A DNA stretch of 64,000 nucleotides from Camellia lanceoleosa (taxonomy: Eukaryota > Streptophyta > Magnoliopsida > Ericales > Theaceae): contig CM045761.1 of assembly GCA_025200525.1 (NCBI GenBank), positions 58,181,438-58,245,437 of the forward strand, in the 5' to 3' direction. The notes beneath the pieces are model-generated. The model searched no databases. It saw nothing but the letters and a program-made list of their open reading frames with translations, and was not told the origin of the DNA. Every line of letters begins with the position of its first letter. Positions within the stretch are counted from its first letter, which is position 1. Made by a program: the position numbers and the translations under genes. This document shows, piece by piece, positions 30,455 through 41,979 of the stretch.

Positions 30455-33400
30455 TGTAGACACCCAATTTTTGACTATCCTCAAGACTTGGACGTCATCG
30501 TTTGAACACTCGATGATCATTCATGTTTGTGTTCATTTTGAATTCCTGAAGGTCTCGGTTGTGTGCCTTCCCTTAGAGCCTCTCAACTTGTCTGTTTTGT
30601 GCTTAGTTGTGCACCAAGAACTTGTAGCATTGCTTCTAGGGAAAGAGGGTGGCCTGTTGGCCAGGTCTTTAACCCATCAGCCATCAGTGGTGGCCGATCG
30701 GCCTCACTAATGGCCGGTCGGCCATAGGTTTTGGCTGAGGCCCTTTTTTCTGCTTTTGCAGATATTTTTGGTGCCAGCTGTTTCAGCTGTTGAACACTGA
30801 GCTTATCCTCCATACACGTGTATGGAGGGATGAAGCAAGCTTTTTGCTTGCATTTCCTATATAAGGGGAGGTCTTTCCCCCTTTCAAGAGTTCAGAATTT
30901 TTGGGAGATAAATATTTACTCTCTCTCTAGAATTCTCTCTCTCTCTCTCTATCTATATATATATATATATATTGTGCTTAGAAGTGTATTTTCTTTGCAT
31001 CTGTGTACACAACTCTCTTAGCCAAACACCGTACCTTGGAGCTAAGGGCCTTGTTTGGTTTGTTTTTCAAAAAATTTTTTGAGAAAAATTCTCTACAAAT
31101 AAATTTTCAAGAGTAATCAAATCAAACAATTTTTTCCAAAAAAAATCTCAAAATTTTGTTTGGTTACCTACTTTCCAAAATCACTCTCTCTCTCATACAC
31201 ATCAAATCAATCACTTTTTTTTTAAAACTTTTCCCAAAATAATTTTCCAAAACCATTTCTGAAAAAAAGCAAACCAAACAAGTTTTTGTACTTTTTACCT
31301 CAAAAACTACTCTACAAACACAAACCAAACACACCTAAGGTTTCTTGAGGTTTGTTTGGAGCTTTTTAAAGTTGGTTTTGGCTCAGAAGTGCTGCTGTTG
31401 TTGCTGTTCTTCAATGGTAAGCCATATTCCTTTTAAAGCTTTGTTTTAGTTGCTTACTTAGCCACCTTTGCATGCTATTTTAGGCCTAGCTTTCGACTAC
31501 AAAAACCTTTGTTTTTAAGGCTTAAAATGGTAGTTTAAAGTGTTTTTTGGAGTTAGGGGTGTTTCATCCTCTTTGGTGGCTTATTTGCTAAGTTTCTTGC
31601 CTTCCTTTAAAGCTTTTGAAACCATCTTGTTTTGGTCTTTTAACCACTGAATTCCAGAGGAATTTTAGTGGTAGAAAACTTGTTTTGAGGTCTCAAATAG
31701 GAGGGGGGAGTCCCCCTTCTTCTTATCTTGTTAGCATGTGTTGTTGGCCTACCAAATGAGCATGTGTTTCTATCCTCTTAAGGCTTAGTTTGAGCATGTT
31801 TTTGTGACTTTTTGGACCTCCTATAACTCTGTTTTTGGCTAGTTTGGTCACCTCTTGCATGCTTCATACACTTGTAGTGTAATTCTACTTGCTAGCCTAA
31901 CATGCTTCATGTCTTAGCCTATAATTCTAGCATGTATTGGCTCCACTCTAGTGTGTTTTTGGCCATTATTTAACATGCTCTGACTCTAATTTTGGTTGGT
32001 TAGGTCACCTCTTGCTTGGTTTTTGTACTTGTAGTGCAATCCCACTCATTAGCCTTGCATGCTTAGTGTTTTGGCTTATCATTCTAGCTTATTTTGGCTA
32101 CACTCCAACATGTTTTTGGCATAGTTTTGACATGCTTTAGGACTGTTTTGAGTGGTCTTGGCCTCTTGGGGCTTGCTTTGTATAGCTATGGCATAGTTGG
32201 CTTTGCTAGTCTTGTGTTTTGAGACCTCTAACATGCTATACTTGTGTTGTTTGCATGATATATAATCATTTGGTATATGATTTCAGTGCTTGTACCTCTG
32301 TCATGCTCTCATATATATCACTCTTTCAATGTGTTTGAAAGTTAAGCTTTGTGCCTTGCTTGCGAGCAAATGAATGAGCATGCATTTCTTGCTTTTTGTG
32401 CCTAAGTTTTAGTGTGTTTTGGCCATTGTTTTGGAGTATCTTAGGTCTGTCCATAGTTGGTTTGACCATTTGAGATTGATAGTGCATGCCTCATGTGTAA
32501 TGTTCTTTACTTGCTTTAGTGCTCTTGTCCCCTTTAACATGTCTTGCATGCATCGCTCACATGATAGAGTCTTGTGCATGCCACTTTAGCATTGAAAAAT
32601 GAGCATGTTGTTTGCATTGCATTGTGTTTGGATCGGACGTTAAGTTAAATCCAAACACAAGGAATGTGGCATGTTTCATACTCAAAGTGATGAAACGTGT
32701 TGCGTTTCTTAGTCGTTGTCACCCTTGATCATGCCTGATAGGGTGACGACTCTTCGAGTTTGGTTTGTGCATTCACTAACATTGTGCAAGCTTGACTCTT
32801 TAGCCATCATGCATTGAGATGCGTGATTGGTGGCTTGAGAGCCGAGTACTACGCTCATTTGAGCTTGAGAAATGATAAGGAGAGTAGTTGCACAAACATT
32901 TCCTTGCAAATACACTGCCATGCCTCTGTTTGTACTCTATTGCAACAAAAAGAAAAATTCAGGGAATCAGTGGCCGACCGGCCACCAAAGCAGCTGACCG
33001 GCCATTAGTACTGGCCGATTACCACTAATCATGGCCGATCATTCCTCAGCATGTTCCCAAGATGAGTCAGAAGCAATCTGGAAGTTGGTACAATTTTTAG
33101 AAATCCAAAGATGTGCAAACAGAGGCTTCTAGAAGCAAGGTAGTGGATTTTCGGGAGGACGCCAACGAGCATGCATGTCTCCCTTGCCCGCAAGGCCATT
33201 TCACTGCTTATGATTAGTTTGCGTGATTAGTCATTCAATTTGTTGTGTAATATCTTAACTAGCTTAGTATTGCTATTTGTTTCAATTCGGTTTTGTAATA
33301 ATTAATTAGCTAGAGTTAGTTAATTAGTTGGTTTGTAATAAGTAGCTTAGTTTAGCTCTTATTCATTTAGACTCTTCTGCGAGAGGGCAAATATTGTAAT

Positions 33401-34548
33401 AAGTGTGCGTGTGTGTGTGAATGTCTTCCAACCCTACGTCTTTTCTCCCTTTTACTTAATCGCTTTTGATGGTTAGTTTAGGGTCATTTTTCAATTAGCA
33501 TACCTTATGCTTGCATGCGTGCATCATTCATTTGTATTACATGCACCGGGCTCGGCGCATCATTCAAACTGCATTGTATTTCAATACACTTACTTGAATA
33601 CGTGTTTCAAAGCATGTTTTTAAGTGTTGCATTCATATGCCACCTTAGATATCCGAGCTTATTTAGTTGCATTATTGCGTGTGTTGCATTAGGCATTTAG
33701 CATAGTCAGGGATCATGTATAATTTCTAACTAGCTTTTGTTTTGACTTGGAGTACACTGTAAATGTTTACGCTTTAGCATTGTTGCATGTGTGTAAGTGA
33801 TTGCCGTGATAGCATGCTTGTCATGAGGCTATTTGCTTAAGTGATTAACTGAATGAATGTCTGTGGATGAAGGCTTCATTGCTTGAATTGGAACAATTCA
33901 TCAAAATGAGAGTTTTAACCCATTTGGAGTTGCAAATCATCATGTTCTAAGCCCACCTTGTTTGATGGCAAATCCGTATTTCTAAGCCCACTTGAGGGTG
34001 GCAAATTCAAACCATTTTCGAAAACAAACATTGAATTGTTTTGTTCCAATTCAGGCGATCTAGTCTATACTTGTATGTTGTGCGCATCACGTAGTGAGTT
34101 AACTAAATAACCGAAATAAGAACACATGTGTTTTCAAAACAACATATCATGATAAGTAGAGGCCGATCCTTTGATCAGGCGAGCGGGGGTGCTCATTTCA
34201 TGACCTTCCGCCCTCGTACCCAAGTTCTCGAGCCAAGGCAACTTTGGTGATGACGGACACGTGGCCTTAGGCACGAGTCAGGATTTCCTAAATTTCCCAA
34301 AAAACAAAACATTTAGGTAGCGACTCTGTAATCTGGAAAATCAGTCCATATTTGCCACTTCTTGATTAAAATCGATTTTCCAAAACGATTTGCCGGATAT
34401 GGACTCTTTGGTGATTTGTCAATCTTATATTGCACTTTGTGAGATTAGATTCAAAACTGTGACAGGAGTCTGAACTGTAGTAGCTATGAACCCAAATCCG
34501 TGCCTTCTCCGAAAGGGGAGCGCGCGGAGGAAGTTCGGGCGATCTACA
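30455..34548 (+). mobile_element. 3' LTR of E2 (4,094 bp with a MITE inside)
   Basis: It starts TGTAGACACCCAA and ends GGCGATCTACA, followed by the duplication CCCAC. Less 293 bp of MITE and its duplication, its length is 3,801 bp against 3,784 bp for the 5' LTR. Dyads are at 30691-30724 and 32971-33004, the G-box palindrome at 30810-30825, TATA at 30857-30864 and stem-loops at 31643-31720. The CT-rich tract after the TATA box has gained a TA microsatellite (30953-30971) that the 5' LTR lacks. Confidence 0.93.
31046..31335. mobile_element. PIF/Harbinger-type (Tourist-like) MITE in the 3' LTR
   Basis: The ends are GGGCCTTGTTTGGTTTG and, inverted, CAAACCAAACACACC. The 3-bp duplication TAA is at 31043-31045 and 31336-31338. 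It is absent from the 5' LTR at the same position (near 8724), so it inserted after E2. 290 bp, AT-rich, no coding capacity. Confidence 0.88.
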
Positions 34549-34553
34549 CCCAC
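34549..34553. repeat. Target-site duplication, right of E2 (CCCAC)
   Basis: Matches 8139-8143. Confidence 0.9.
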
Positions 34554-35766
34554 ACCAAACCCTTAAACCCTTCATTCTTTTTTCTTTCTCTCCTCATCAA
34601 TGTCTCTCTATCTCACAGACTAGCTGCCACTAGATGTACGCAAAATATCATCCAATTTAATAAAATTGCACTAATCCGCACTAATCTGTACCAATCTATC
34701 TGCTAACTGCAGATTAAACTTTTAAATTTATAATTTGCCTTCAAAATCGCTCTGCTCTGCTGTAGTTAACATATATTTTTTGTAATCACTAATGAAATAT
34801 CAAAATAAAAATGAGTGAGAGAGATTTAATATGTGAAATTTGTTGCAAATGAGTAGTTATATGTATGAAAAATATTATGCAAATAGTTGGTAATTGTTTA
34901 AAAATATTCTTCAATCAATTAACAAATTGAAACTGCTCAAATCGTAGTTTGGTTATTTGTCGATCTGCCATTTACAATTTGGTTTATAATTTCACTCTCA
35001 AATTGCCCGAATTACACCACGCACACCCCTAGCTGCCATTGCAAACCTTGTTCGACTATACAGAGTCAAACTTTTTGAATTTGGTCGGTACTCCACAGCT
35101 GAACAAATGTTGTTTGTTCAACTTTGGTTGGCCATGTCCGAATAGTTCATTTTGTTCGGTTACGAACTACCGTACATCGGCCTTTTGTTAGGATTTGGTT
35201 ATCTGAATGGCAACAAGGGTGGTCGTGGTGGCAAGGCAAGGGACTGGAGTGCTTGGTGTGATGGAGGTAGCGGGAGATAAGCGGTGCGATCTTGAAAGTG
35301 GAGGCGTAATGGTCAGGGCTGTGATGGTGGACATCACAGTGGTAAAGAGCAGCAGAATTGATAAAAATCATCGCTGTTGTTGTAGAAAGAGAGGTCGCTG
35401 GAAGGGGAGAATGAGTGAGGACGATTGCAGGTGACAGGGTGTTGCAAGAGGTTGTTGACCAGAGAAGTGGTGAGGTTATGAAAGATAAGAGTTGGGACAA
35501 AATTGTAATTAAAAAAAAATTAAGATGTAAGGGGTCCAAAATAAAGAAGCTGGGATTATTATCAACTCTCTATTTATTTACAATAATAATATTATCATAT
35601 TATTTTGTGAAATTTTATGTATGAATAGAATTTTACTCATGGAACAGTAATATTATATACCCACATTTTTATTTAGACATTTATTAGAATTAAAATTACT
35701 ATTAATACATGGTTATTAGATTTATTCTATAGATGTACTGCATATACTAAGTCCATCGATTCCCCC

Positions 35767-35799
35767 TACCTCCCCCCCCCCCCTCCCAAAAAAAAAAGA
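35767..35799. repeat. Low-complexity C-rich then A-rich tract
   Basis: A run of about 14 C is followed shortly by about 10 A. Probably slippage; sequencing length is unreliable here. Confidence 0.7.
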
Positions 35800-36159
35800 T
35801 AATCTTAATCACACAATTAATTTTTTAACAAAATTTCATAACTCTTTTTTTATATGACATGTTAAGTGTCAATTTTTGATTGGTTAAAAATTCAATTATA
35901 TTAAAATTTTAAATAATTTAATGTTTTATTTATTTATTTATAGACAATTGGATTTGAATTACAAGTTCTTAACATTTTAACAAGATATCATAGTTAAATT
36001 TTGAAATTTTTTTTTGTACGAAGTTTACATACCAAGTGCATTTGTTATCATTTTATTTCCCTATAATCTTTGCAGGTTGGTTTGCACGTTTGAGAAGAGA
36101 CTTGGTAAAATCATTTTTCTAAGTCCCTCAAATTTACTTTAAAAAAAGAAAGCTAATGA

Positions 36160-36670
36160 TCAGGGTGGAGGTAGCATGGCCCCGGAGAGGCATTTGCCCC
36201 TCCTCAAGTTTTTAAAATTTATGTTTTAATATAGGTTAATAAATGTTCTTCATTTTTTCCTTTTAAATTTGAATATATACTCTTATTTTTTTCTTTATTT
36301 TTAAATAGTTCCTATAATTTGCACCATTCAAATATTTATTTTATAACAATATCACCTTTATTAAATGTTTGTTTTCTATTCTTTTTTATAATGCTTGCTA
36401 ATTTGTTCTTATTGGTATTTTTTTTTTCTTTTGAGATGAATATATATACAAATATGTAGAATGATTACTTATTGTTTGATGAAATTTCTTAATAAAATAT
36501 TTTTTTTTTTTTGAGAAGATCATCACAATCTAAGTCGATGTTGTGATTAAAAATGAGAGTTAAATTTGTTAAGATTAAAGCAAGGCAGGGTGAGAACATC
36601 ATTAAAAAAAAAACATTTTATTTTACTATTGCCTTCTCTCAGCCAAAATCTTAATTCCGCCGTTGCTAAT
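36160..36670. mobile_element. Degenerate non-autonomous DNA-transposon-like segment
   Basis: The left part (GGTGGAGGTAGCATGGCCCC...TGCCCCTCCTCAAG) and right part (CAGCCAAAATCTTAATTCCG then CCGTTG) resemble the frequent plant repeats with ends around 'GGCGGA...'. Boundaries and duplication are not resolved. Low certainty. Confidence 0.3.
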
Positions 36671-37314
36671 CATGCTATTGAACAATTGACTTGGTATTCT
36701 GAATCAATAAGAATAGTAGTTAATTTGATCTGTTATATGAAAGATAAAGTCGATTGGATCTATCCTTTTCGCATGATCTTATTAGTTGACAGAACTACGC
36801 ATATGTGCCACAGAAGTGCTCCGAGAATGTGAATAACTTTTACACAAGTAATGAGTAATTTATGACAGTGAAAGAGGAGTGCAATAATAATTTATATAGA
36901 TCAATGATATTCATAGTAACTGTTCTTACATATATAGCAAGAATGTAGCCTTGCAGGTGCTTTGTAACATAGATACCCAACATGATTGATCTGTTTACCA
37001 AATGAACAAGGACTTGCTCATCTGCCCTAGTCCTATGCCTGCAAGCTAACATTGTTTGTGATCCCCACATACAGTTGTATAACAGTGATATCACATAATG
37101 ATATTATCAATAAAATTAAATATATATATAAATATGTATTGTGATAGCATAGATTATATGGTTAGATTAGTGGGATAGAAGCAATACCCTATCTAATCAT
37201 ATTTATAATTTTTCTTTGACTAATGACATCATGTAAGCTAATATCATTATTAGACTCAATATTTGTTTTAAATAAAAAATTCAATAGGAGCTTGCTGTGA
37301 TTCCAATCCGTACT

Positions 37315-38024
37315 TGTTGGCTATATATTTTGTATAGGCCAATCAAAGCTTAACACGTGGCGAGATGAGAGCAATATGAGGAGTTAATTCGAGTCTTCAA
37401 TCGAAATCAGACACGTGACACTTAGCACTGGTAATCATGGATCTGCGTAATACCAGATCAGCAGAAAAATACAAGATGGCGTAGCCTAACGGTTATTCAT
37501 AAATTTAATTTCAAAATCAGGAAGGAAGCCTAACTGCAAGAGTGGCGTAGTGGGACTAACTGTAAGAGAGCATGTTCAGCAATCATGGGAGGACTATTCG
37601 ACGGTTGGAAGCCCGCTTCGATGGTTACCATGGGAAAGTATAAATAGCTGGGAAGGCTTCAGAATGAAAGACCCAGACTCAAATCCAAAAACCAGTCATT
37701 TACTTCATATTTTCTTTCCAGTTTTATATTTTTAGTTCTTTATATTTTCTGCACTTCAATTCTTGTACTATACTTCATTTCCTATAAGTAGTTTCAAATA
37801 GCTTATTACTGTAACCTCTACGAGGCTGGGTCAGTTCATTGTAAGTTTTCATTTACGTAATGTAATTTAAATTCTGAAATTGTTCTTCACTTGTTGTTAT
37901 TTGCTAAATTCTCCTAAAATAAGCCACCAGTACAAGTCCTCTTCATTGAGGCTGAAAAAAGCTACAACACAATTGGCATGCTCAAATTTACATCATTAAC
38001 CTTCGAAAACCAAAAAAGCCAACA
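37315..38024 (+). mobile_element. 5' LTR of element C (710 bp)
   Basis: Perfect 8-bp inverted ends: TGTTGGCT (37315-37322) and AGCCAACA (38017-38024). A CCAAT box (37339-37343), two G-box-like ACGTG sites (37354-37360 and 37411-37419) and the TATA box TATAAATAG (37639-37647) lie inside in promoter order. PBS-like sequence follows after 8 bp. Confidence 0.82.
37338..37647 (+). promoter_or_regulatory. Element C LTR promoter: CCAAT, two G-boxes, TATA
   Basis: GGCCAATCA (37338-37346), CACGTGG (37354-37360), ACACGTGAC (37411-37419) and TATAAATAG (37639-37647). The G-boxes are the kind bound by bZIP/bHLH factors, which is inference from motif only. Confidence 0.5.
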
Positions 38025-38032
38025 TATATTTT

Positions 38033-38050
38033 TGGCATGCCCAGTAAGAC
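38033..38050 (+). promoter_or_regulatory. Probable primer binding site of element C
   Basis: TGGCATGCCCAGTAAGAC begins 8 bp after the LTR. The TGG start fits pairing with a CCA tail. I could not assign the tRNA; it is not the Arg type used by E2 and E3. Confidence 0.55.
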
Positions 38051-39426
38051 GAATTGAAATGGCTAGACGTAGGAGACAAGGAGAAAATTAACGCCTAGAA
38101 AAAGGTATGGAGGGAGAGGTAGAAGTGCCTATTTGATCAGAACCTATGGTCAAACAGACCAGCAACTTAGAACATGTACCACATGTTCAAAATATTGGAC
38201 GAGGTCATGGAATTGGACCATCCACTGTTCCATCTACTCAGCCAATGAATCCATGGGGAGGCTTGGTAGATGCTATGGGATAGCAGTTAATGTACACAAT
38301 GAAAAGATGGGCAACATCCATTATGGATCAAATGAATTCCCATTTACCAACTAGCACAAGGCATATGGAGGAAAATTCAAATGCTTCTCAACAAACTAAT
38401 AGACATACTAATGGTCAGACTAGTAATCAAAATTATGAAAGACCATCACTGTAGACACCCAATTTTTGACCGTCCTCAAGACTGGGACATCATCGTTTGA
38501 ACACTCGGTGATTATCCATATTTGTGTTCGTTTGGAGTTCCTGGAAGTCTCGGCTACGCGCCCTGCCTCAGGATCTCCGAACTCGACCGTTTTGTGTCTG
38601 GTTTTGCACCAAACACTTGTGTTTTGCCTTGGAGGGGTAGGGAATGCCTTGTGAGGCATCCCCATACACCACCGGCAGTGGCTAGAGGCCACCGGCTGGT
38701 TTTTGTTTCCACCGGCAATGTATGTGGCCGGTCAGCACTCTTTGTTGCCGGTCGGCAGTCTTTTTTGTCAAAATGACATTTTTGGCCAGCCGACTACTGT
38801 TCATCTGCTTTTTCAGATATTTTAGGACAGTTGTGTGGCATTTGGTTCCCCTCCATACACGTGTATGGAGGGATGCCCTCCTTGTAAGCTTGTTGTATAA
38901 GCTTTACAAGTTGGTTGCTTAGAAGAGAAGGGGCTCTTCTCTTGGTTAAAGGGTTAGAGAATTTTTGAGAGAAAAACACAGAGAGAAGCTCTGGTTTTAG
39001 GGTTAGGGTTAATACATATCTCCTATATCTCTTTTTCTCTCTTTATGTTCTAGGTGTTTTAGTCCATATTATTGCACACAAACACCTAGTGCTTCACCTT
39101 CCTTTGGCTACTGAGGTTCTAAGGGCTTGTCCTTGCTATTTTTGACTGGATTGAAGCTTAATGAGGCAACAAGATGACCATTGTTGAAGAAAGGCTTCAA
39201 GGGTAAGAAACTAGTCCTTTTTACCCCATTTTTGCATCCTATTTCTACCTATCTTAGAGCTGTTTTTGTGTTTAGTGTATAACATAAAAAAATTCTGTTT
39301 TTAGGCCCTCTTGATTGTTTGTTGAGAGTGTTTTGTGGTTTGGGTGTGTTTGACCACCCTTAGGCCTTGAAAGGCCCCATTTTTGTGCTATTTTGTGCAA
39401 GTTTCGAGACTTTGGTGTTTGGGCCT

Positions 39427-39510
39427 CTTCACCACTGAAATTTTGAGGGATTTCAGTGGTGAAGATGGTGCCTTGAAGTCTCAAAAAGGGGAGGGCCACC
39501 CCCTCTCCTT
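39427..39510 (+). other. Paired conserved stem-loops in S1
   Basis: Stem 1 pairs CTTCACCACTGAAA (39427-39440) with TTTCAGTGGTGAAG (39451-39464), 14 bp perfect. Stem 2 pairs AAGGGGAGGG-like with CCCTCTCCTT (39486-39510) with one mismatch. Confidence 0.6.
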
Positions 39511-41979
39511 GTTGTCCTTGAAAAGGACCAATCTTGGCCTCTTAAGGGAGCATCTAGCTTAGGCTCTTGTTGATCATGCCATGGCTGTATTTTATGCTTA
39601 TATTGCCATGATATAACTTTGTATTAAGTTAGTTTTGGTACACCATGCATGCCTTGCATACCTACTTTGTAATGCCTTGTTGTTGCCTTAATATGCCTTG
39701 GGTTGTAAACAATTATTCTAGCATGTTTTAGGCTTAGTCTTGTGAAGCTTTTGTGCTTGTTTTGCCATGTATAAGGTCTGTCCTAGGTTGTTTGGGTCGA
39801 CCCTAGCATGCATTGTGTAGCCCCTTTGTATATTTGGGCTTGTTGGCCTTAAGTGCATAAGTGTATAGCATGCATTGCTTGCATTATTTCAGTGGTTTGG
39901 AACCACTTAGCATGAAATTGCAGTCCATTTAACATGTTTGCATACTTGCCTTAGAGGCTTCATTGTTGCTTTGAAAGCTTGCGTTGTATGCTCCATGTTT
40001 CGGTCATTATGTATGCCTTTGGATTTGAGCCACTTAGATGCCATCTAGGTGCACCCTTGGTTTTGTTTAAGCCTTCTTTTGACCTGTTTTAAGCCTCCTT
40101 AGCCTTGTGAAGCTTGGTGGAATTGACCTTGGTTCAAGCCTCCATGACTTGCCTTAAGTACTTGGACCATGCTTGCATGCTTATGCTTGTCTCATTTGAG
40201 TTGGTTTGGCACCACATTTTGACATGATTTTCAGAGCTAATATCGCACGCTAATTATCCATCATAGCGTCTTTTAAGTGTGCTTGAAAGTTGCTAGTTTA
40301 ATGCTTAAGCTTTAGACCACAATATGTGCACATGTGCATGTGTGTTTAGCCTTCATTTTTGGGCATTTTGGCCACTGTTTTAGGCCTATTTAGAGCCGCC
40401 TAAATCATGTTTAAGTCCACCTTTTCATTAGTTTGCATTGCCTCATGTTTGCTTGTATGCTTGCATAAGTGCCTTGCCATGCCATGTTGCATCCTTAGCT
40501 TGCATGCCTAGGTTGCATTGCATCTTGCATGCATGCCTTGTTCCTTGAGTTGGTGATAGGAATTGGGCCTTGTTTTGTTTGATTGGTTTGCATTTCATTT
40601 GACATGAAAGTGCACACTTGATTCTTTAGGCCATCATGCATGGAAATGCGTGATTGGTGGCCCGAGAATCGAGGCGATACCCTTTGAGTCGCAAACATGA
40701 TAGGGGCATGATTGGTGCATACATTGTTTGAATTGCATTGCCATGCAAGTTTTGCCCTCTCGCTTTGTGAGTTGCGTGTTCTGCGAGCATTGTTTGCGAT
40801 CGGCAACATTTGCCGCCGTAAAGAAGTCATCAGCCGATGGATTCATTTTGTGCCGATGGCTACATCCTATTGCCGGTGGTAATTCTACTCAGCCGGTGGT
40901 ATCCCCCAGTGTCCTGAGAGGCATTCCTGAGACTTTGGCAGTTTTCAAAGGAGCAAAGCAGGGAAAACAGAGGTAGACTATGCATGGCAGTGCGATTCCG
41001 AGCAAGTCCCGAGCATGCGCTGCATCTGACCCGCTTCCCGAGGGCTTTACTGTTCTAATTAGATTAATTAATTTGTTTAGTTAATTTAATTGATCTGTAA
41101 TATTTAATTAGCTTGCGTAGTTAATTAATTTGTATATTCTTTTGGTCCCTCCGGGCGAGGGCAAATCTGTAATAAGCGTGTGTGAGTGGTGTGCATGTCT
41201 TCCAACCCCCATTTCTTTCTTCCCTTTTATTTACCCGCTTACGATGGTTAGTATTAGGGCACGTTTATTTTAGCATACCTTATGCAATGCAATGCATCCA
41301 TACATTTGTCTTACATGCACTGGGCTCGGTACATCACGTTAACTGCATTGTATTTCAATTTCCAAATTGAATACTTGTTACTTGTAGCATTTCACATGCC
41401 ATGCTTAGGATAGCCGAGCCTGTCTAGATTACACCCTTGCTTGCGTTGCATTAGCCACTTAACATGAACTAGGATCATGCATATGATTACTAACTAGTTT
41501 CTGTTTTGGCTTGGAGTATTAGGTGAGTTTTTACGCTTTAGCATATCGCATGCGTGTGAATGTTGCCATAACAACATGATTACCATGAGGCTAGCTGCAT
41601 ATGTGATATAACTGCTTGAATGCCTGTGGGTGAAGGTTGGATTGTTTGAGTTGGAAAAACTCATTGAAATCCGTGTTTTAGCCTACTTGCGAGTAGCAAA
41701 TTTCAAAGCGCTTTTCAAAAAAAACAAACGGATATGTAATGCTTGTTTCCAAATTAGGCAATCTAGTCTATACTTATTTGCTGTGCGCATAACATAGTAA
41801 TTCTAGGCTAATAACCGGAATAAGAACGCGTAACGTTTTCAAAATCGGATATCATGGTTAGTAGAGACCGGTCTTCGGACTGGGCGAAAGGGGGTGCTCA
41901 TAGCTGACCTTCCCCGATCATACCCAAGCTCTTGAGCCAAGATAACTTTGGTGATGACGGACACGTGGCCTTCGGCACC

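Larger units (their letters stand above)
8144..34548 (+). mobile_element. E2: complete 26.4-kb Ogre/Tat-like LTR retrotransposon, decayed
   Basis: Parts in order: 5' LTR (8144-11927), tRNA-Arg-type PBS (11933-11950), leader, gag-pro-pol in one frame (12886-20538), post-pol repeats, two antisense genes (22869-24296 and 24949-27922), two minisatellites, PPT (30441-30454) and 3' LTR (30455-34548). The 5-bp duplication CCCAC flanks it. Later insertions are a MITE in the pro-RT linker (16288-16538), a foreign solo LTR (20696-22367) and a PIF-type MITE in the 3' LTR (31046-31335). Without these it is about 24.2 kb, typical of Ogre elements. Hand comparison of about 425 LTR bases gave about 24 differences, so the insertion is not recent. 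All genes carry nonsense codons. Confidence 0.93.
34554..37314. other. Intergenic DNA between E2 and element C
   Basis: This continues the pre-insertion locus of 7534-8143. It is AT-rich with a homopolymer stretch near 35767-35798. I see no gene I can recognise. Short open frames (for example 36840-37094 minus, about 84 codons, and 35147-35539 minus) lack family motifs; the latter runs opposite to a GC-rich patch. I would not call them genes. Confidence 0.5.

Noticed and set aside
35147..35539. Minus-strand ORF of 130 codons
   Set aside because: Low-complexity Ser/Thr/His-rich, no family motif, low certainty; described only as intergenic.
36840..37094. Host gene exon on the minus strand
   Set aside because: No recognised domain, short, and neighbours are AT-rich with no further exon that I could link.
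38993..39012. Telomere-like TTTAGGGTTAGGGTT
   Set aside because: Only about two units, within the leader part of an LTR; S3 has TTTTAGGGTTTGAG at the same place. It is LTR sequence, not an interstitial telomere.
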